A stretch of 64,000 nt of DNA from Rhizomys pruinosus (GCA_009823505.1 VZQC01005746.1:998280-1062279); one strand, 5' to 3'; counted from the stretch's first letter, positions 53,246 to 63,629 are shown. The notes: a model not told the origin generated them from the sequence alone. Numbers and translations are program-made.

Positions 53246-54154
53246 CGAAATATCAAGATTCCCTGTCTAAGAAGATTGCTGAGATTGGAAGGAAAGCATC
53301 CAAGGGAAAATGAAAAAATGATATTTACCTAGAAGAAACAGACTGTGAAGCCCATAGACAAGGGGGTTGGAGAAACTTATTAATTGAGAAGTAAGCAAGG
53401 TTTGAACATACAGTGAACGTGAAGCGTTCTGCTCTATCTATATCTTCCAATGAATGGAAGATTTCCAAGACATAGCATACAGAACAAACTCCTGGCAACT
53501 ATCTAGGGCTGCAGAAATGTCACAACACTTGGCAATGCACTATGACTTTGTCATCTACACATGTGTAGATGCAGGCATAGCTATCCTGTGTTGGTTAGAT
53601 AGGTATGCCTGGTAGGAGCTTACTTGGCTGTAATTATTTCTAAAAACTAGATTTCACCTTCCTGGGCTGCAGGGTTAAGTCTTACAAAATAATATCTTTT
53701 CTCCAAGCCTAATCATTTTCCTTCTATTGCAACAGACCGATGCAAACTACTGTTTGGAAGATCTATCAATATTAGTGAGAGCAGCTATTGATTTAAACCC
53801 AGAATATTTTGCATTATCTTAGACCTGCCAAGATAGATAGAATCTATTTACTACTGTCTTCATTTTCCTTTACTGCTATAAAATTTAACTGTTCTTGAAG
53901 ACACATAGCACCTGTTCCATTAGAAGACTTTTGACTTTGATAGGTAAATGACTGTATCATTTTCAGCAGGGCAGGTAACTTAAGTATCTCCAGGCCTGTG
54001 CCCTTTTCCTGTGGATAGAGAGAACCATCCTTTGCCTGTGCATCTGAAGGCATGTTGTGCTTTCATGAGAGAACATGAGTAAGGCTGAGCAGAAGAGGAA
54101 CATGGTCTCCTTTACTTTGGCTTCTGCAGGTCATCTGTGAAGATATAATGTCTG
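53246..54154. other. unique DNA with a possible MIR relic
   Basis: GGGCAGGTAACTTAAGTATC, then CCAGGCCTGTGCCCTTTTCC (53,968-54,012), resembles the MIR 3' half. The rest is unrecognised. Confidence 0.4.
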
Positions 54155-54259
54155 GATATGAATGCTGACTCTGCCACTTACAGGCCACATGGACCTGTTT
54201 AATGGAGGCAACATAGATATTTTGCCTTGTTAGAACTTAGAGTCGTAAGGCAACCAGTG
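54155..54259 (+). mobile_element. MIR-like relic
   Basis: AATGCTGACTCTGCCACTTACAG-like text, followed by decayed sequence, matches the MIR core CGGCTCTGCCACTTAC. Short. Confidence 0.4.
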
Positions 54260-55019
54260 AAACGTGATTTTTTTTAATAGATTAGGTTTGTGAGAAATAA
54301 CAATACGAACCTTACCTCTGTTTCTGAAAGAAAACAAGATATTTGAAAAGGTAAGTAGTGGGTGTTCCATCAAAGAGAGCTCAAAAATCTATGTAAAGAT
54401 GTTCAGGAAGAAACATGACCCCATTCTGCTCCATGATGATATGTGGAATCAACCTGTCTATTCTTACACTGTATCTTCTTCTCTTTTAAAGAGTTTATTT
54501 TAAAGTGTTCTGTCTATACAGCGAACACATTCCCTATAAGAGTTCACATGTACATGCCCCCTGAAGGTTGGTCATGCCATTCAGTCATGGCTTTATCTCA
54601 CATAAAACAATCCCCTGTTCTCATTTTCAGTGAGCTTTAAGCCAAGTGAGTATAGATATCCTAGTTAGATCTGACTTCCTCAAGATGACTTGGCTCTCAT
54701 TCACACATGTTAGCCAAGAAAAAAAGGTGACTAACTGTCCTCTTTGTATAACGTGATGTTAACAAATTCAAACCATGGGGCTGAAGTTCAGAAATAATTT
54801 GCCAAAAGAACTCTAGCTAGAAAATCCGAACATCTAAGAAAAAGACCACTATGTGTGAGACCTGTGCCCGCAACTCATCATTTCCTCTCCAGAGGCTAAG
54901 CAGCTGGAGGAGCAGCGAGGTCTCTGCCAGGAGACAGAACACCCACGTCTGGCTCATCTCCTTCCAGGGCTTGGGGTACAGACTACAGGGTATTTATGTT
55001 TAATCAAACATTCCTGTCA
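54260..55019. other. unique DNA, no gene seen
   Basis: No repeat recognised. The part 54,860-54,990 is GC-richer (GCTGGAGGAGCAGCGAGGTC) but no exon can be supported. Confidence 0.45.
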
Positions 55020-55074
55020 AAGCAAAAAAAAAAAAAAAAACCAACAACTGCATTTCAAACGCACACCTGCACAG

Positions 55075-55090
55075 ACAACACATAGACATA

Positions 55091-55141
<51 letters not shown>

Positions 55142-55291
55142 AGTGCTTATGGAGGCCCAAGAGGGTGTCAGATTCCCTGGAATTGGAGTTAGAAATTGTT
55201 ATTAGTCCCCATGTGGGTGCTGGGTACTGAATATGAGTCCTTTCCAAGAGCAACAAGTACTCTTAATCACAGAGCCATTGCTCCAGCTCCT
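55075..55291 (-). mobile_element. B3/B2-type SINE with (CA)n, minus strand
   Basis: (CA)n at 55,094-55,136 lies in the 3' part, then GAGGGTGTCAGATTCCCTGG, CCATGTGGGTGCTGGGTACT, AAGAGCAACAAGTACTCTTA and GCCATTGCTCCAGCTCC at the 5' end. Confidence 0.82.
55090..55137. repeat. (CA)n microsatellite
   Basis: About 22 CA dinucleotides. Confidence 0.95.
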
Positions 55292-56163
55292 AGCTGAAGA
55301 TTGTTAAATGTATCTCTCTCCATACCATGTATTTCTTCCAAACTTCAACCCTTTTTAAGTGTTGTACTTTTGTCCTTGAAAAGGTTTTACATTTCAAGGG
55401 GCTGAATAATCTTTATCCTGTAAAGAAGAGTGACTTTCTTTACAGGAAGCAAGTTTGTAGGAACAAAAAGATGATCTGAACCCCTACTTCTCAGCTTTGA
55501 ACAGTGATTCAAGGAACTGGCACTTGGTGATTCCTGACATTATTCTCTGAATGTCATGACCTATATGTCAGACTGGGTGGACCCTCGTAGACCTTTCTTG
55601 TCTTTGAAAAGTAATGCTCCCAAGACAAAGAGTTTCTTTGACTGGGCAGTAATGACAGCCACGAGGTGGGAGCCATAAACCAGGCCAGCCTGGGCAGTCG
55701 CATGCTGACATTTCTCATTCCTAATATCCCACAAGTATTTCAGCTTCAACAGAGCCTCTGTGCAAATGAAAAGGAACTTTTTTGTTTGTAGATTTTGTTA
55801 TATTATGTTGAAAATTCCTACCAGTCTTCCAATTACCCATTTGAAGATAGACCAGCCAAACTATTTTTTTTTTTACCACCTTTTTATCCTCCTTTTTTAA
55901 AAGCAGAATGAAATGTTAATAGTGTTGCTGCTGCTTCCTGTAGGTAAATGAATCGATGCCCCTTCCCTCTTCAGACCTTGTAGCCTCTTGGTTTGGCAAT
56001 CGCAGCAGCTATTGTTCATGTGGCCCTGCCTGCAGCCAGCCCTCGCTGGCTTAAAGTAAGCAGAGCAAAGCCCAGACTCTGAATTTTTTTTTTTTAAATA
56101 AAAGAGCACGGGGAACTTTTGCAAACATGAATGAGCAATTCTGAACGAAAAGAAAGAATAAAC
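55292..56163. other. unique DNA with a candidate regulatory block
   Basis: No repeat recognised. 55,880-56,080 is comparatively GC-rich and complex, with AATCGATG, GGCAATCGCAGCAG and a SOX-like CTATTGTTCATG word. No exon is supported. Confidence 0.4.
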
Positions 56164-56318
56164 ATATTTTTGGTATTTTTGAGATAGCGTCTCCCTTTAG
56201 TCCCAGCTGTCCTGGAGCTCGCTCTAGAGACCAGGCTGGCCTTGAACTCATAGAGATCTGCCTGCCCCTGCCTCCGGAGGGCTAGGATTAAAGATGTGTA
56301 CCACCACTCCTGGCTATA
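56164..56318 (-). mobile_element. B1 SINE, minus strand
   Basis: TTTTTGAGATAGCGTCTCCC, AGACCAGGCTGGCCTTGAAC, GATCTGCCTGCCCCTGCCTC and ACCACCACTCCTGGCT. Complete but moderately diverged. Confidence 0.93.
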
Positions 56319-56682
56319 AAATATTTTCAAAAAGGTCTGTATCTTTCTAGAATTCATTTATTTGTAAGTTCTTTGGGTGTCAGATTGAACTTAGTCCATC
56401 CAGCACTGTTCACAAGAAAGATATCATTTCCTCACCCCCCTTCCAGGGGCCCCTGTGTCATAGCACAAGTGACTGCACCTATGGAGCCCTCAGGGATTCT
56501 CTTCTCTTGATGCCAGTTGAGGTATGCTTTGACTTCTCAGTTCTTTACTCCTAGTCTCTGGTACAGAAAAATTTTAAGCAATAACAGAACAGTGTCAGTT
56601 TAAAGTCTCAAAATATAAACAATCTTCTTTCCCAGTGTCTCTTCCAAACATGCTTAAGAATGGTGACACTCAAGTGAAAAGG
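56319..56682. other. unique DNA, no gene seen
   Basis: Nothing recognised. Confidence 0.45.
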
Positions 56683-56700
56683 CAATACTGATATCTTCTT

Positions 56701-56890
56701 TTTTTATTTTTTTTTATTTTTTATGTGTATGAGTGCACTGTCTGCATGTAGGTTGGTGCACCTGTGCTGGATTCCCTTGGAACTGGAGTTAAAGACGGTT
56801 CTTAGCCACCATGTGGGTGCTGGGTATTGAACCCAGGTCCTCTGCAAGAGCAGTCAGTGCTTTTAACTGCTGAGCCATCTCTCCAGCCCC
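56701..56890 (-). mobile_element. B2-type SINE with internal deletion, minus strand
   Basis: Tail TTTTATGTGTATGAGTGCAC, then GGTTGGTGCACCTGTGCTGG joins directly to ATTCCCTTGGAACTGGAG, so about 35 bases (the GCATTGCACGACA / CTCTTCTGACCTCC part) are missing. The 5' end is GGGGCTGGAGAGATGGCTCA. Target duplication AATACTGATATCTTCTT / AATACTGATATTTTCTT (56,684-56,700 and 56,891-56,907) has one mismatch. Confidence 0.93.
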
Positions 56891-57106
56891 AATACTGATA
56901 TTTTCTTAATGGTCAAATACCACAAGCCTACAATATCCAAATTTCAAAAACTATGTTTCATAAATCATGAATTTATTAAAACACATAGTGAAATGTGTTT
57001 TTTCAAGAAGCTGAATAAATTTAGACAATTCTGTGTGCTTATTTCTCTTTTTTGGGGATATCACAGCATGTAAATAAGAACATATTAAATTAGTAGGAGG
57101 AGTCTT

Positions 57107-57182
57107 GAAACCCAGGAAGTAAAAAAAAAAAAGCGTCTGTAAACCAGGAAGTAAAAAAAAAAAAAAGCATTTGTAAACCAGG
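57107..57182 (+). repeat. tandem duplication of a 34-bp A-rich unit
   Basis: Two copies of a unit AAACCAGGAAGT-A(n)-GC(G/A)T(C/T)TGT followed by a partial third AAACCAGG. Confidence 0.9.
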
Positions 57183-57261
57183 CCTTATTCTTTGGTCAAT
57201 TTATTTGATTAGGAAACCAAACAACTTAATTTAAATACCAATGAACCATTCTACTACATGA

Positions 57262-57610
57262 CAGTGTTGTCAGTTTGACAGACTCTAAAATCACTTTGGA
57301 GATGGGATTTGTGGCATGCTACTGAGGGCTCATCCTAATTGAGTTAATTGATTCAAGAGAGGACCATTTCCTGGGAAGGAGAGCCTAACTGTGTCATATG
57401 AAGAAACACACTGAGCAATGGCCTGTGCTCTGTTCTTATGAGTGGTCACAATGTAACCTGCAGCTTCTAGCTACTGTAGCCTTGACATCCTTGCCATGAT
57501 GGATATACTGAAGACTTTGAGCCCAAATTAACCTTTGCATTCTTTCTCCTTTAAGTTGTCTCCTCAGTTTATTTTATTCTACACATAGGGAGAATAACTC
57601 AGATAAACTG
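57262..57610 (-). mobile_element. old rodent MER-type repeat (same family as 49,034)
   Basis: GTGTTGTCAGTTTGACAGAC, TCCTAATTGAGTTAATTGAT, AATGTAACCTGCAGCTTC, TGCCATGATGGATATACTGA, TCCTTTAAGTTGTCTCCTCA. Motif order is the same as in the copies at 29,395 and 49,034. Confidence 0.6.
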
Positions 57611-57713
57611 CTATTAAAGTTCTAAAAAAGCTGTTTTCTAAATAGTGATTTACATACTTGGGCTTTGTATCTACATTGGAATTACTAAAATTTGAATGTT
57701 AAAACAGAAAAAA

Positions 57714-57760
57714 AAAAGCTGAGCTTGGTGGCACATGACTTTAAACCCAGCACTTAACAA
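57714..57760 (+). mobile_element. B1 SINE 5' fragment
   Basis: GCTGAGCTTGGTGGCACATG, then ACTTTAAACCCAGCACTTA, is the first 40 or so bases of a B1; the rest is absent. Confidence 0.65.
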
Positions 57761-59917
57761 CTTCATCCTTTCCAAAACATTTCCTAATTATTAACTAAAA
57801 TAATTAATTTATGTAATCATTCATTAATTATTGAATGTCGTATATGTATTAAGCATCAGATTAAGTATTCAAAATAAACACACAGATTGTATTTCTCTGC
57901 ACATGCAGTCTTTGAATGGAGATAGAATAAATGAAATATAAAATTTGAATATAAATTTACTTAACATTCGGTATAATGTGCTTTATAAACTTATAATCAG
58001 GCAATTTGACATATTAAGCAAGAGCTATAACATAGTGAATAGCAGATGATAACTGAGTTTGAAAGCACAAAAGGAAAATAGTATTAATGAAGAAGCCACA
58101 GAGATGGGTTTCTGCATCCAGTATATCATATTCAAAGAGCTTGAGATGGAAAAGAACATGGGCTGTATGAGAACTTTAAAGTTCCAGCATGTTGATAAAG
58201 AAATATTATTGTGACTCAGGGAGTTGATGCTGAAATTAAATGAAAACACATTTCTGTGATTCAATATTTTATGAGTTGAACAAGAACAAATTGAATTGGA
58301 CAAGGCTATGCAGTATTAAGACTTATAGGCCATCCCACAAACAATGGGAAAATGAATTATTTTACAGGTGATCGTAGGTGCAGGTTGAAAAGATCACTCT
58401 AACTAGATGTAGACAACATGTTGTAAAAGCACACATATATAAGTTAGGGGAGCATTGTAGAGAGAAAATAATTATATTTTGCAACAAGATGAGTATGTTA
58501 TTGAATGTATGCTGTTTAAAAACAACATATCTGGGTTGGGGAGGGTGATACCATTAAACTAATTTGTATGAAAATTACAAAAATTCATAAAAATAAAATA
58601 AAAACCAGAGCATCCACTTGATAAGGGAAAATAACAGTGGCTAGATGAGGCGGACTTGTCAAGAATGGCTTAATGATTGATTCTATTTTGGAGAAATAGG
58701 AGCTTCTAAGAGTTCTAAATTGGTTTAAGTGTTAAGCCTTCCTGGTGAATTAAACAGATGTAGCTTCCATGTTCATAAAGCTCAACAGCAGAGTATACAG
58801 GATAATAAAACATTGTGGGTACCACATAAAGAAATGACTTGGGCTCACGTCCTTCTTTTCCTTTCTTAATTGCCTTGGACCCAGTTTGGTTTATTTTAAA
58901 TTCAAGATGTTACAGATGCTCTCATGAGATGTTTTTTATAACTATTTATTGAAACCTGGTACTGATTGCCTTTGTCTCAACAGTTTGAAAACATGTGTTT
59001 TGAGAATTCTTAATTCACAATGATATAGAGAACTAATTTAAAATGAACATTCATGGACTTTGCTCTAGAATTACTCAGTCCCATTCCATGGTGGTGGGGC
59101 CCAGGAATCTGAACAATAAACAACCATTGTCACATTTAAGATCTACTAAGGACAAGCCAAACAGATTACAGTGTTTTTGTTCATGGTGGCCTCTACTGAC
59201 AGCAGTCATGCCCTTTACACCGAGGTGTGGTTGGCTTGTCCAATTTGGTATAGTGTTGGGTCATGCATGAGTATTTCATAATGTGTTTGAAAAAGTAAAA
59301 AGGAACTTGTTAGTGCTAATGTGAGTGATTTCTTAAGCTGTGTCTCATATTGGAAACAGATGTGTGTAAAATCCACTGCCTGTGGACATTTTTAACACTG
59401 CTAGCTCCTTTCCTTTCATTTTGTTTTTGCTTTGTTTTAATTTTGTTAAAATAGATTGTTTTAATTGATTCACCTCCTCACCTTTGTATATGTTATGTAT
59501 GTTTGGTATATGAAAATGATAAAATACTATTTACCCATGACTTCCATGACCATGTTTAATATATATACACCAGAAAAGAGCCATAGTTTATTTCATATAT
59601 AATACACATTGATGAAAGTAGTCAGTACCTCTACCTTTGTCTAAAGAAAACATTAGCTATTTGTTAGTTCTCTGAAATAAAGTGTGCAATATGCTCTATT
59701 TTTAACAATCAGTGAGAAATGCAGGGAGAGGTACATCACCAATGTAAGAATGCCCTAAAATTAAAATAAAGATGTCAAAAATACTAACTAGATTTATTTT
59801 CAGCAAATTGATTATCATTGACGTTAGGCACATTGACCATAAAAAGACCATTAACCATAAAACACATGAACAGGAATCATAAAAACAAGAAAATAAATTC
59901 TTTCTTCTCAGTGTATG
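57761..59917. other. unique AT-rich DNA, no gene seen
   Basis: About 2.2 kb. 58,525-58,605 (GGTTGGGGAGGGTGATACC, then a CATAAAAATAAAATAAAAAC end) may be a LINE-1 3' tip but is too short to call. Open frames at 58,025-58,303 and 59,043-59,270 have no known domain. Confidence 0.5.
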
Positions 59918-60060
59918 TTTTTATTGGATTTTTATGCATTTCATACAATGCATCTTAATAATAGACTCACACACCTCTATATCTCCCCAACGATTTTCAT
60001 GCATTAAGGCCTATCAAGTTTGTATATCCAGATGGCCCTCGATGTGAATTTATTCTTAGA
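59918..60060 (-). mobile_element. LINE-1 3'UTR fragment, minus strand
   Basis: TTTTTATTGGATTTTTATGC, ATTTCATACAATGCATCTTA and TTCATGCATTAAGGCCTATC parallel 11,650-11,790 (TTCATGCATTCTGTCATTCG, AAGACCTATCAAGTC). Confidence 0.7.
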
Positions 60061-60069
60061 GATATTGTC

Positions 60070-60181
60070 TCTGGGAGTGGTGGCAAACCTTTAATCCCAG
60101 CGGAGGCATGTGGATCTCTGGGAATTCAAGGCCAGCTTGGTCTACAGAGTGAGCTCCAGGCCAGCTTGGGCTAAAAAACAT
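60070..60181 (+). mobile_element. B1 SINE, internally shortened
   Basis: TCTGGGAGTGGTGGCAAACC, TTTAATCCCAGCGGAGGCAT, GAATTCAAGGCCAGCTTGGT, CTACAGAGTGAGCTCCAGGC. Probable 9-base target duplication GATATTGTC at 60,061-60,069 and 60,182-60,190. Confidence 0.88.
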
Positions 60182-60233
60182 GATATTGTCAAGAATATAA
60201 TAACTGTTAAAAAAAGAAATGTTCCTAAGCTGT

Positions 60234-60292
60234 GGGGATAGTGTAGCCATTAAAGGCTGAGGCTAAGAACCACACACACACACACACACAAA
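60234..60292 (+). mobile_element. 38-bp tRNA-SINE-head-like word followed by (AC)n
   Basis: GGGGATAGTGTAGCCATTAA plus AGGCTGAGGCTAAGAACC resembles the head of a tRNA-derived SINE (box-A-like ...TAAAGGC... order). It is followed directly by about ten AC dinucleotides. The same 38-base word recurs at 60,554 with four mismatches. Confidence 0.5.
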
Positions 60293-60395
60293 AGTTCCTT
60301 TAAGATTTCTTTTTATTTTGAATTATTGATGAATAGATATTAAAAAAGCAAAAACTGCTTTAAAAATGAGAAAATGTCTTAAATTATAATAATCA

Positions 60396-60398
<3 letters not shown>

Positions 60399-60441
<43 letters not shown>

Positions 60442-60605
60442 GTCTTTTCGAGACAGGGTCTCTCTGTAGTCCCAGCTGTCCTGGAACTCACTCTGTAGAC
60501 CAGGCTGGCCTTGAACTCACAAAGATCCGCCTGCCTCTGCCTCCCAAGTGCTAGGGGATAGCACAGCCTTTAAAGGCTGAGGCTAAGAACCGCAAAAAAA
60601 AAAAA
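60399..60605 (-). mobile_element. chimeric SINE insertion: B1 (minus) joined to a short plus-strand SINE head
   Basis: Between duplicated AATCACCT (60,391-60,398 and 60,606-60,613) lie about 42 T, a minus-strand B1 lacking its 5' end (stops at CCTCCCAAGTGCTAG), then the 38-base word of 60,234 in plus orientation (60,554-60,591) and about 14 A. Both A-tails point outward, as if two RNAs were primed at the two sides of one break. Confidence 0.75.
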
Positions 60606-60852
60606 AATCACCTGTTTTTTAAAAGAACAGCGAAAGAATGTTGGCTGTGGTGCTTCACTCCTATGGTTCCAATACGTAGAAGGTTGAACTAGGAAGGGCA
60701 TCATCTGTGTGAAGGGATACTGTGGTACATGTGGGAACTATGAGTTCTAGGAAGGTCAGTGATACATAGCAGGACTCAGACTCTGCTTCAAAATAAAAGT
60801 CTCACTTATGAGCTCCAATTGGTTTATCCATTTTCCTTTGTTTCTTTTTTTC

Positions 60853-60885
60853 CCTCCCTTCCTCCCTCCTTCCCTCCCTCCTTTT
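60853..60885. repeat. (CCTT/CCCT)n polypyrimidine tract
   Basis: Short CCCTCCCTTCCTCCCTCC array. Confidence 0.9.
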
Positions 60886-60920
60886 TCTTTTTTTTAGAGA
60901 GGGAGGACTTTTGTTTTAAT

Positions 60921-61166
60921 TTTTAATTTTATTTATTTTTTATGTGTATGAATGTACTGTCTGCATGCAGGTCTGTGCACCCGTGTCGTGCAATGCCACG
61001 GAGGTCAGAAGAGGGTATCGGATTCCCCTGGAACTGGAGTTCTCCTGGAATTGGAGTTACAGATGGTTCTCAGCCGTCATGTGGGTGCTGGGGATGGAAC
61101 CCTGGTCCTCTGCAAGAGCAGTCGGTGCTCTTAACGGCTAGGCTATTTCTCTAGCACCCCCCCCCC
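60921..61166 (-). mobile_element. B2-type SINE, minus strand, with long flanking duplication
   Basis: Full B2 complement: TATGTGTATGAATGTACTGT, GTGCACCCGTGTCGTGCAAT, CTGGAGTTCTCCTGGAATTG, GGTCCTCTGCAAGAGCAGTC, and a degraded 5' end in a C-run. The flanks 60,889-60,944 and 61,168-61,222 are near-identical for about 55 bases and include part of the SINE's own tail. Confidence 0.92.
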
Positions 61167-61224
61167 GTTTTTTTAGACAGGGAGTACTTTTTTTTAATTT
61201 TTAATTTTATTTATTTTTTATGCC

Positions 61225-61284
61225 CTCCCTTCTTTTCTTCCTCCCTCCCTTCCTTCCTCCCTCCCTTCCTTCTTTCCTTCCTCC
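61225..61284. repeat. (CTTC/CCTT)n polypyrimidine array
   Basis: CCTCCCTTCTTTTCTTCCTC and further CCTT/CTTC units. The Lys/Arg/Gly-rich open frame on the minus strand is a by-product. Confidence 0.95.
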
Positions 61285-61314
61285 TTTTATTTTTCCATGC
61301 TTGGAGACTATACA

Positions 61315-61794
61315 TGTAAGAGAGGCCCACACTGACTCCATTTTGAGTATAGCCACCATTACTGGAACCTGTCCAATTCAGGAAAAAGGTCGATTGCTCA
61401 AACACAGTTGCTCAAGGCCTCAAGAACAGCTAACCTAAACTTGTTGAAGATAACTGTTGGTATGTGAGGGCAGATGGACTGACCCAACATTTCCTCGTTC
61501 CAGTTGCAGGATTGTGTCTAAAGATACAATACATACAACTGTTGGTATGTGGGGTGCCCTTGGGCTGACCTAACCATTAGCTAGCTGTAAGCCTGTTATT
61601 ATCCAATAAGGCTAGAAGCTACCCAAACCCCACTAAAATTCCCCTAGACCCTGTATAAAAGACCTGCAAGCCAAGTTATCGGGATCGGAGCATTTTCCCT
61701 CTCACCCCAGCATGCTGGTTTACTTTTTTCCCCGAAATAAAGTCTTGGTTTTCCATCCTTCGGAGTGTCTGGTGTGAATTCTCGAACCCTAACA
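61315..61794 (+). mobile_element. solo retroviral LTR (probably class I ERV)
   Basis: A 480-base unit starts TGTAAG and ends CTAACA, an imperfect terminal inverted repeat with TG...CA ends. A TATA box TATAAAA (61,654-61,660) and polyadenylation signal AATAAA (61,736-61,741) lie about 80 bases apart, as in a U3-R-U5 layout. The U3 part contains a 37-38 base direct repeat (61,452-61,488 and 61,537-61,574). Neither side shows a primer-binding site or gag/pol/env sequence, so only the LTR remains. A target duplication is not clear. Confidence 0.75.
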
Positions 61795-61797
61795 AGC

Positions 61798-61858
61798 ACA
61801 GGTCTTGTGTATTTTAGCTGTGTGCTCTATGGGTGAGCTATATCTACAGCCCCTTGGT
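61798..61858 (-). mobile_element. ID-like SINE fragment, minus strand
   Basis: GTGTGCTCTATGGGTGAGCT followed by ATATCTACAGCCCC is the complement of an ID-type head (GGGGCTGTAGATATAGCTCA). Confidence 0.5.
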
Positions 61859-61989
61859 TTATTAATTCTTTTAAAAATATTTTATGTACCTTTTGCTAGT
61901 GACTCATTGAGCCGTCAAGAAGGGGCAGAGTAAAAACACCGCTTTTGGGTGAAGTGACAACGTATGTTGTTTTACTTCAATTGGTGTTG

Positions 61990-62210
61990 TGACAAGAAAA
62001 AAATTTATGTGTTATTTTTATTTTATATGCATGTGTGTATTGCCTGCTTGTACGTAAGTAATGCCCAGAGAGGGAAGAAGAAGGCATTGGATCCCTTGGA
62101 ACTGCAGTTACAGACAGTCATTAGCCACCACGTGGGTGCTACAATTTAAAGCCAGGTCTTCTGCAAGAGCAGCCAATGCCTGTTCCCGCTTTGAATCTTT
62201 CCAGCCCCTG
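61990..62210 (-). mobile_element. B2/B3-type SINE, minus strand
   Basis: TATTTTATATGCATGTGTGT, TTGGATCCCTTGGAACTGCA, CCACCACGTGGGTGCTACAA, TCTTCTGCAAGAGCAGCCAA, TTTCCAGCCCC. The head is scrambled between 62,180 and 62,200. Confidence 0.85.
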
Positions 62211-62638
62211 GTTTATCAGTTCTTACAACAGGCATATCACCATATATATGGTTCACCACACCCAATTTTTCCACACTGTTTTCAAAATTAATATTATTTA
62301 TTAGTATTTAAAAACTTCGTTTTTCCACCTTCTACCAAAACAGTTTGTGGTTAAGTGTGTAAAATATAAGTAATAGATATGCAATTTATAATAGATAGCT
62401 CCATATATCTATTTTTCTTTCATTTTAACTGAATTGTTTTAGTGAATATGTTTCTATGGCTTAGAATGTATTTACAAAAACGACAGAAAGAATAAAGGTT
62501 AACATTCAATTGCTTTGGAGTATGCAGTATCTGAATCCTTTTTTAAGCCTTTGAAGTTTCAAATATCAAAATCAATAATATTTGCCATGTTTTCAAAAAC
62601 ATTTTTAGCTTTAAAATTACCTATTAAAATTAAAAGAC
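62211..62638. other. unique AT-rich DNA, no gene seen
   Basis: Nothing recognised. The short frame at 62,515-62,727 runs into the next SINE. Confidence 0.5.
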
Positions 62639-62889
62639 GGGGCTGGAGAGATAGCCTAGCGGTTAAGAGAACCGACTGCTCTTGCAGAGGACCCGGGTTC
62701 GATCCCCAGCACCCACATGGCAGCTGAGAACCGTCTTTAACTCCAATTCCAGGAGAACTCCAATTCCAGGGGAATCCGAGACCCTCTTCTGACCTCCGCA
62801 GCATTGCACGACACGACACGGGTGCACAAACCTACATGCAGACAGTACATTCATACACATATAAAAATAAATACAATTTAAAAAAAAGA
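62639..62889 (+). mobile_element. young B2-type SINE
   Basis: Complete copy very like that at 46,260. A box TAGCCTAGCGG (62,652-62,662), B box GGTTCGATCCC (62,696-62,706), the doubled CTCCAATTCCAGG word, and a 3' module with an extra CGACA (GCACGACACGACACGGGTGC). The flanks AAAATTAAAAGAC and AAAATTAAGAGAC suggest an imperfect target duplication. Confidence 0.95.
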
Positions 62890-63081
62890 AACTTTAAAAT
62901 TAAGAGACAGAAATCAAATAACTATTAATTTAAAAGAAAATTTGAAAATTTTCTGTTTTGTGAAAGGGATTATATATTTTAAATATTTATATATTAAGTA
63001 AATATTAACAAAACAATATTTTGCAATTCTAATACTCAGTGACAACCTATTTTCATGTGAAGGCTTGTTATAAGACTTAAT

Positions 63082-63230
63082 GTAGCCAGGGAGGTGGTGC
63101 ACCTCTTTGATCCCAGACCTTGGGAGGCAGAAGCAGGTGGATCTCTGTGAGATCAAAGTCAGCCTACTGTACACAGTGAGTTCCAGGCCAGCTGGGGTTA
63201 TAGCGAGACCTTGTCTCAAAAAAGAAAAAA
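63082..63230 (+). mobile_element. B1 SINE with target-site duplication
   Basis: GTAGCCAGGGAGGTGGTGCA, CTTGGGAGGCAGAAGCAGGT, TGAGTTCCAGGCCAGCTGGG, then an A-rich tail. Eight-base duplication AAGACTTA at 63,072-63,079 and 63,231-63,238. Confidence 0.92.
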
Positions 63231-63410
63231 AAGACTTAGTCATATTATATCCAAGCCTATGATTGCAGAGATAAATTTATATGAATTTGCATACATAAGA
63301 GACATATAATTCTAATTTGGAAATGTTTATGAAAAAAATCCGAAGAAACATACAGCACAAAAATGGACCTATGGCATTGTTGGGAAGTGATTCCCTTTCT
63401 GTGTATGAAA

Positions 63411-63629
63411 TTTTTTCTTTATTTTTCATCTTATGCGTATGAGTGTGTTGCCTGTATGTATGTAAGTGCATGCAATGCTCACTGAGACCAGAAAAGGGTG
63501 TTGGATCCCCTGGAACCAGAGTTATGGATGCTTGTTTCTTGTTATCCAGCATGTGGGTGCTGGGAGATGAACAGGGGTCCTTGGAAGAGCTGCAAGTGTT
63601 CTTAACTCTTGGCCCATCTTTCCATCCCC
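63411..63629 (-). mobile_element. B2/B3-type SINE, minus strand
   Basis: TTTTTCATCTTATGCGTATG, AAAAGGGTGTTGGATCCCCT, CAGCATGTGGGTGCTGGGAG, CTTGGAAGAGCTGCAAGTGT and TCTTTCCATCCCC. Diverged but complete. Confidence 0.88.

Noticed and set aside
61315..61794. intact provirus
   Set aside because: Only a single LTR is present; neighbouring DNA is a CTTC array on one side and an ID/B2 region on the other, without viral genes.
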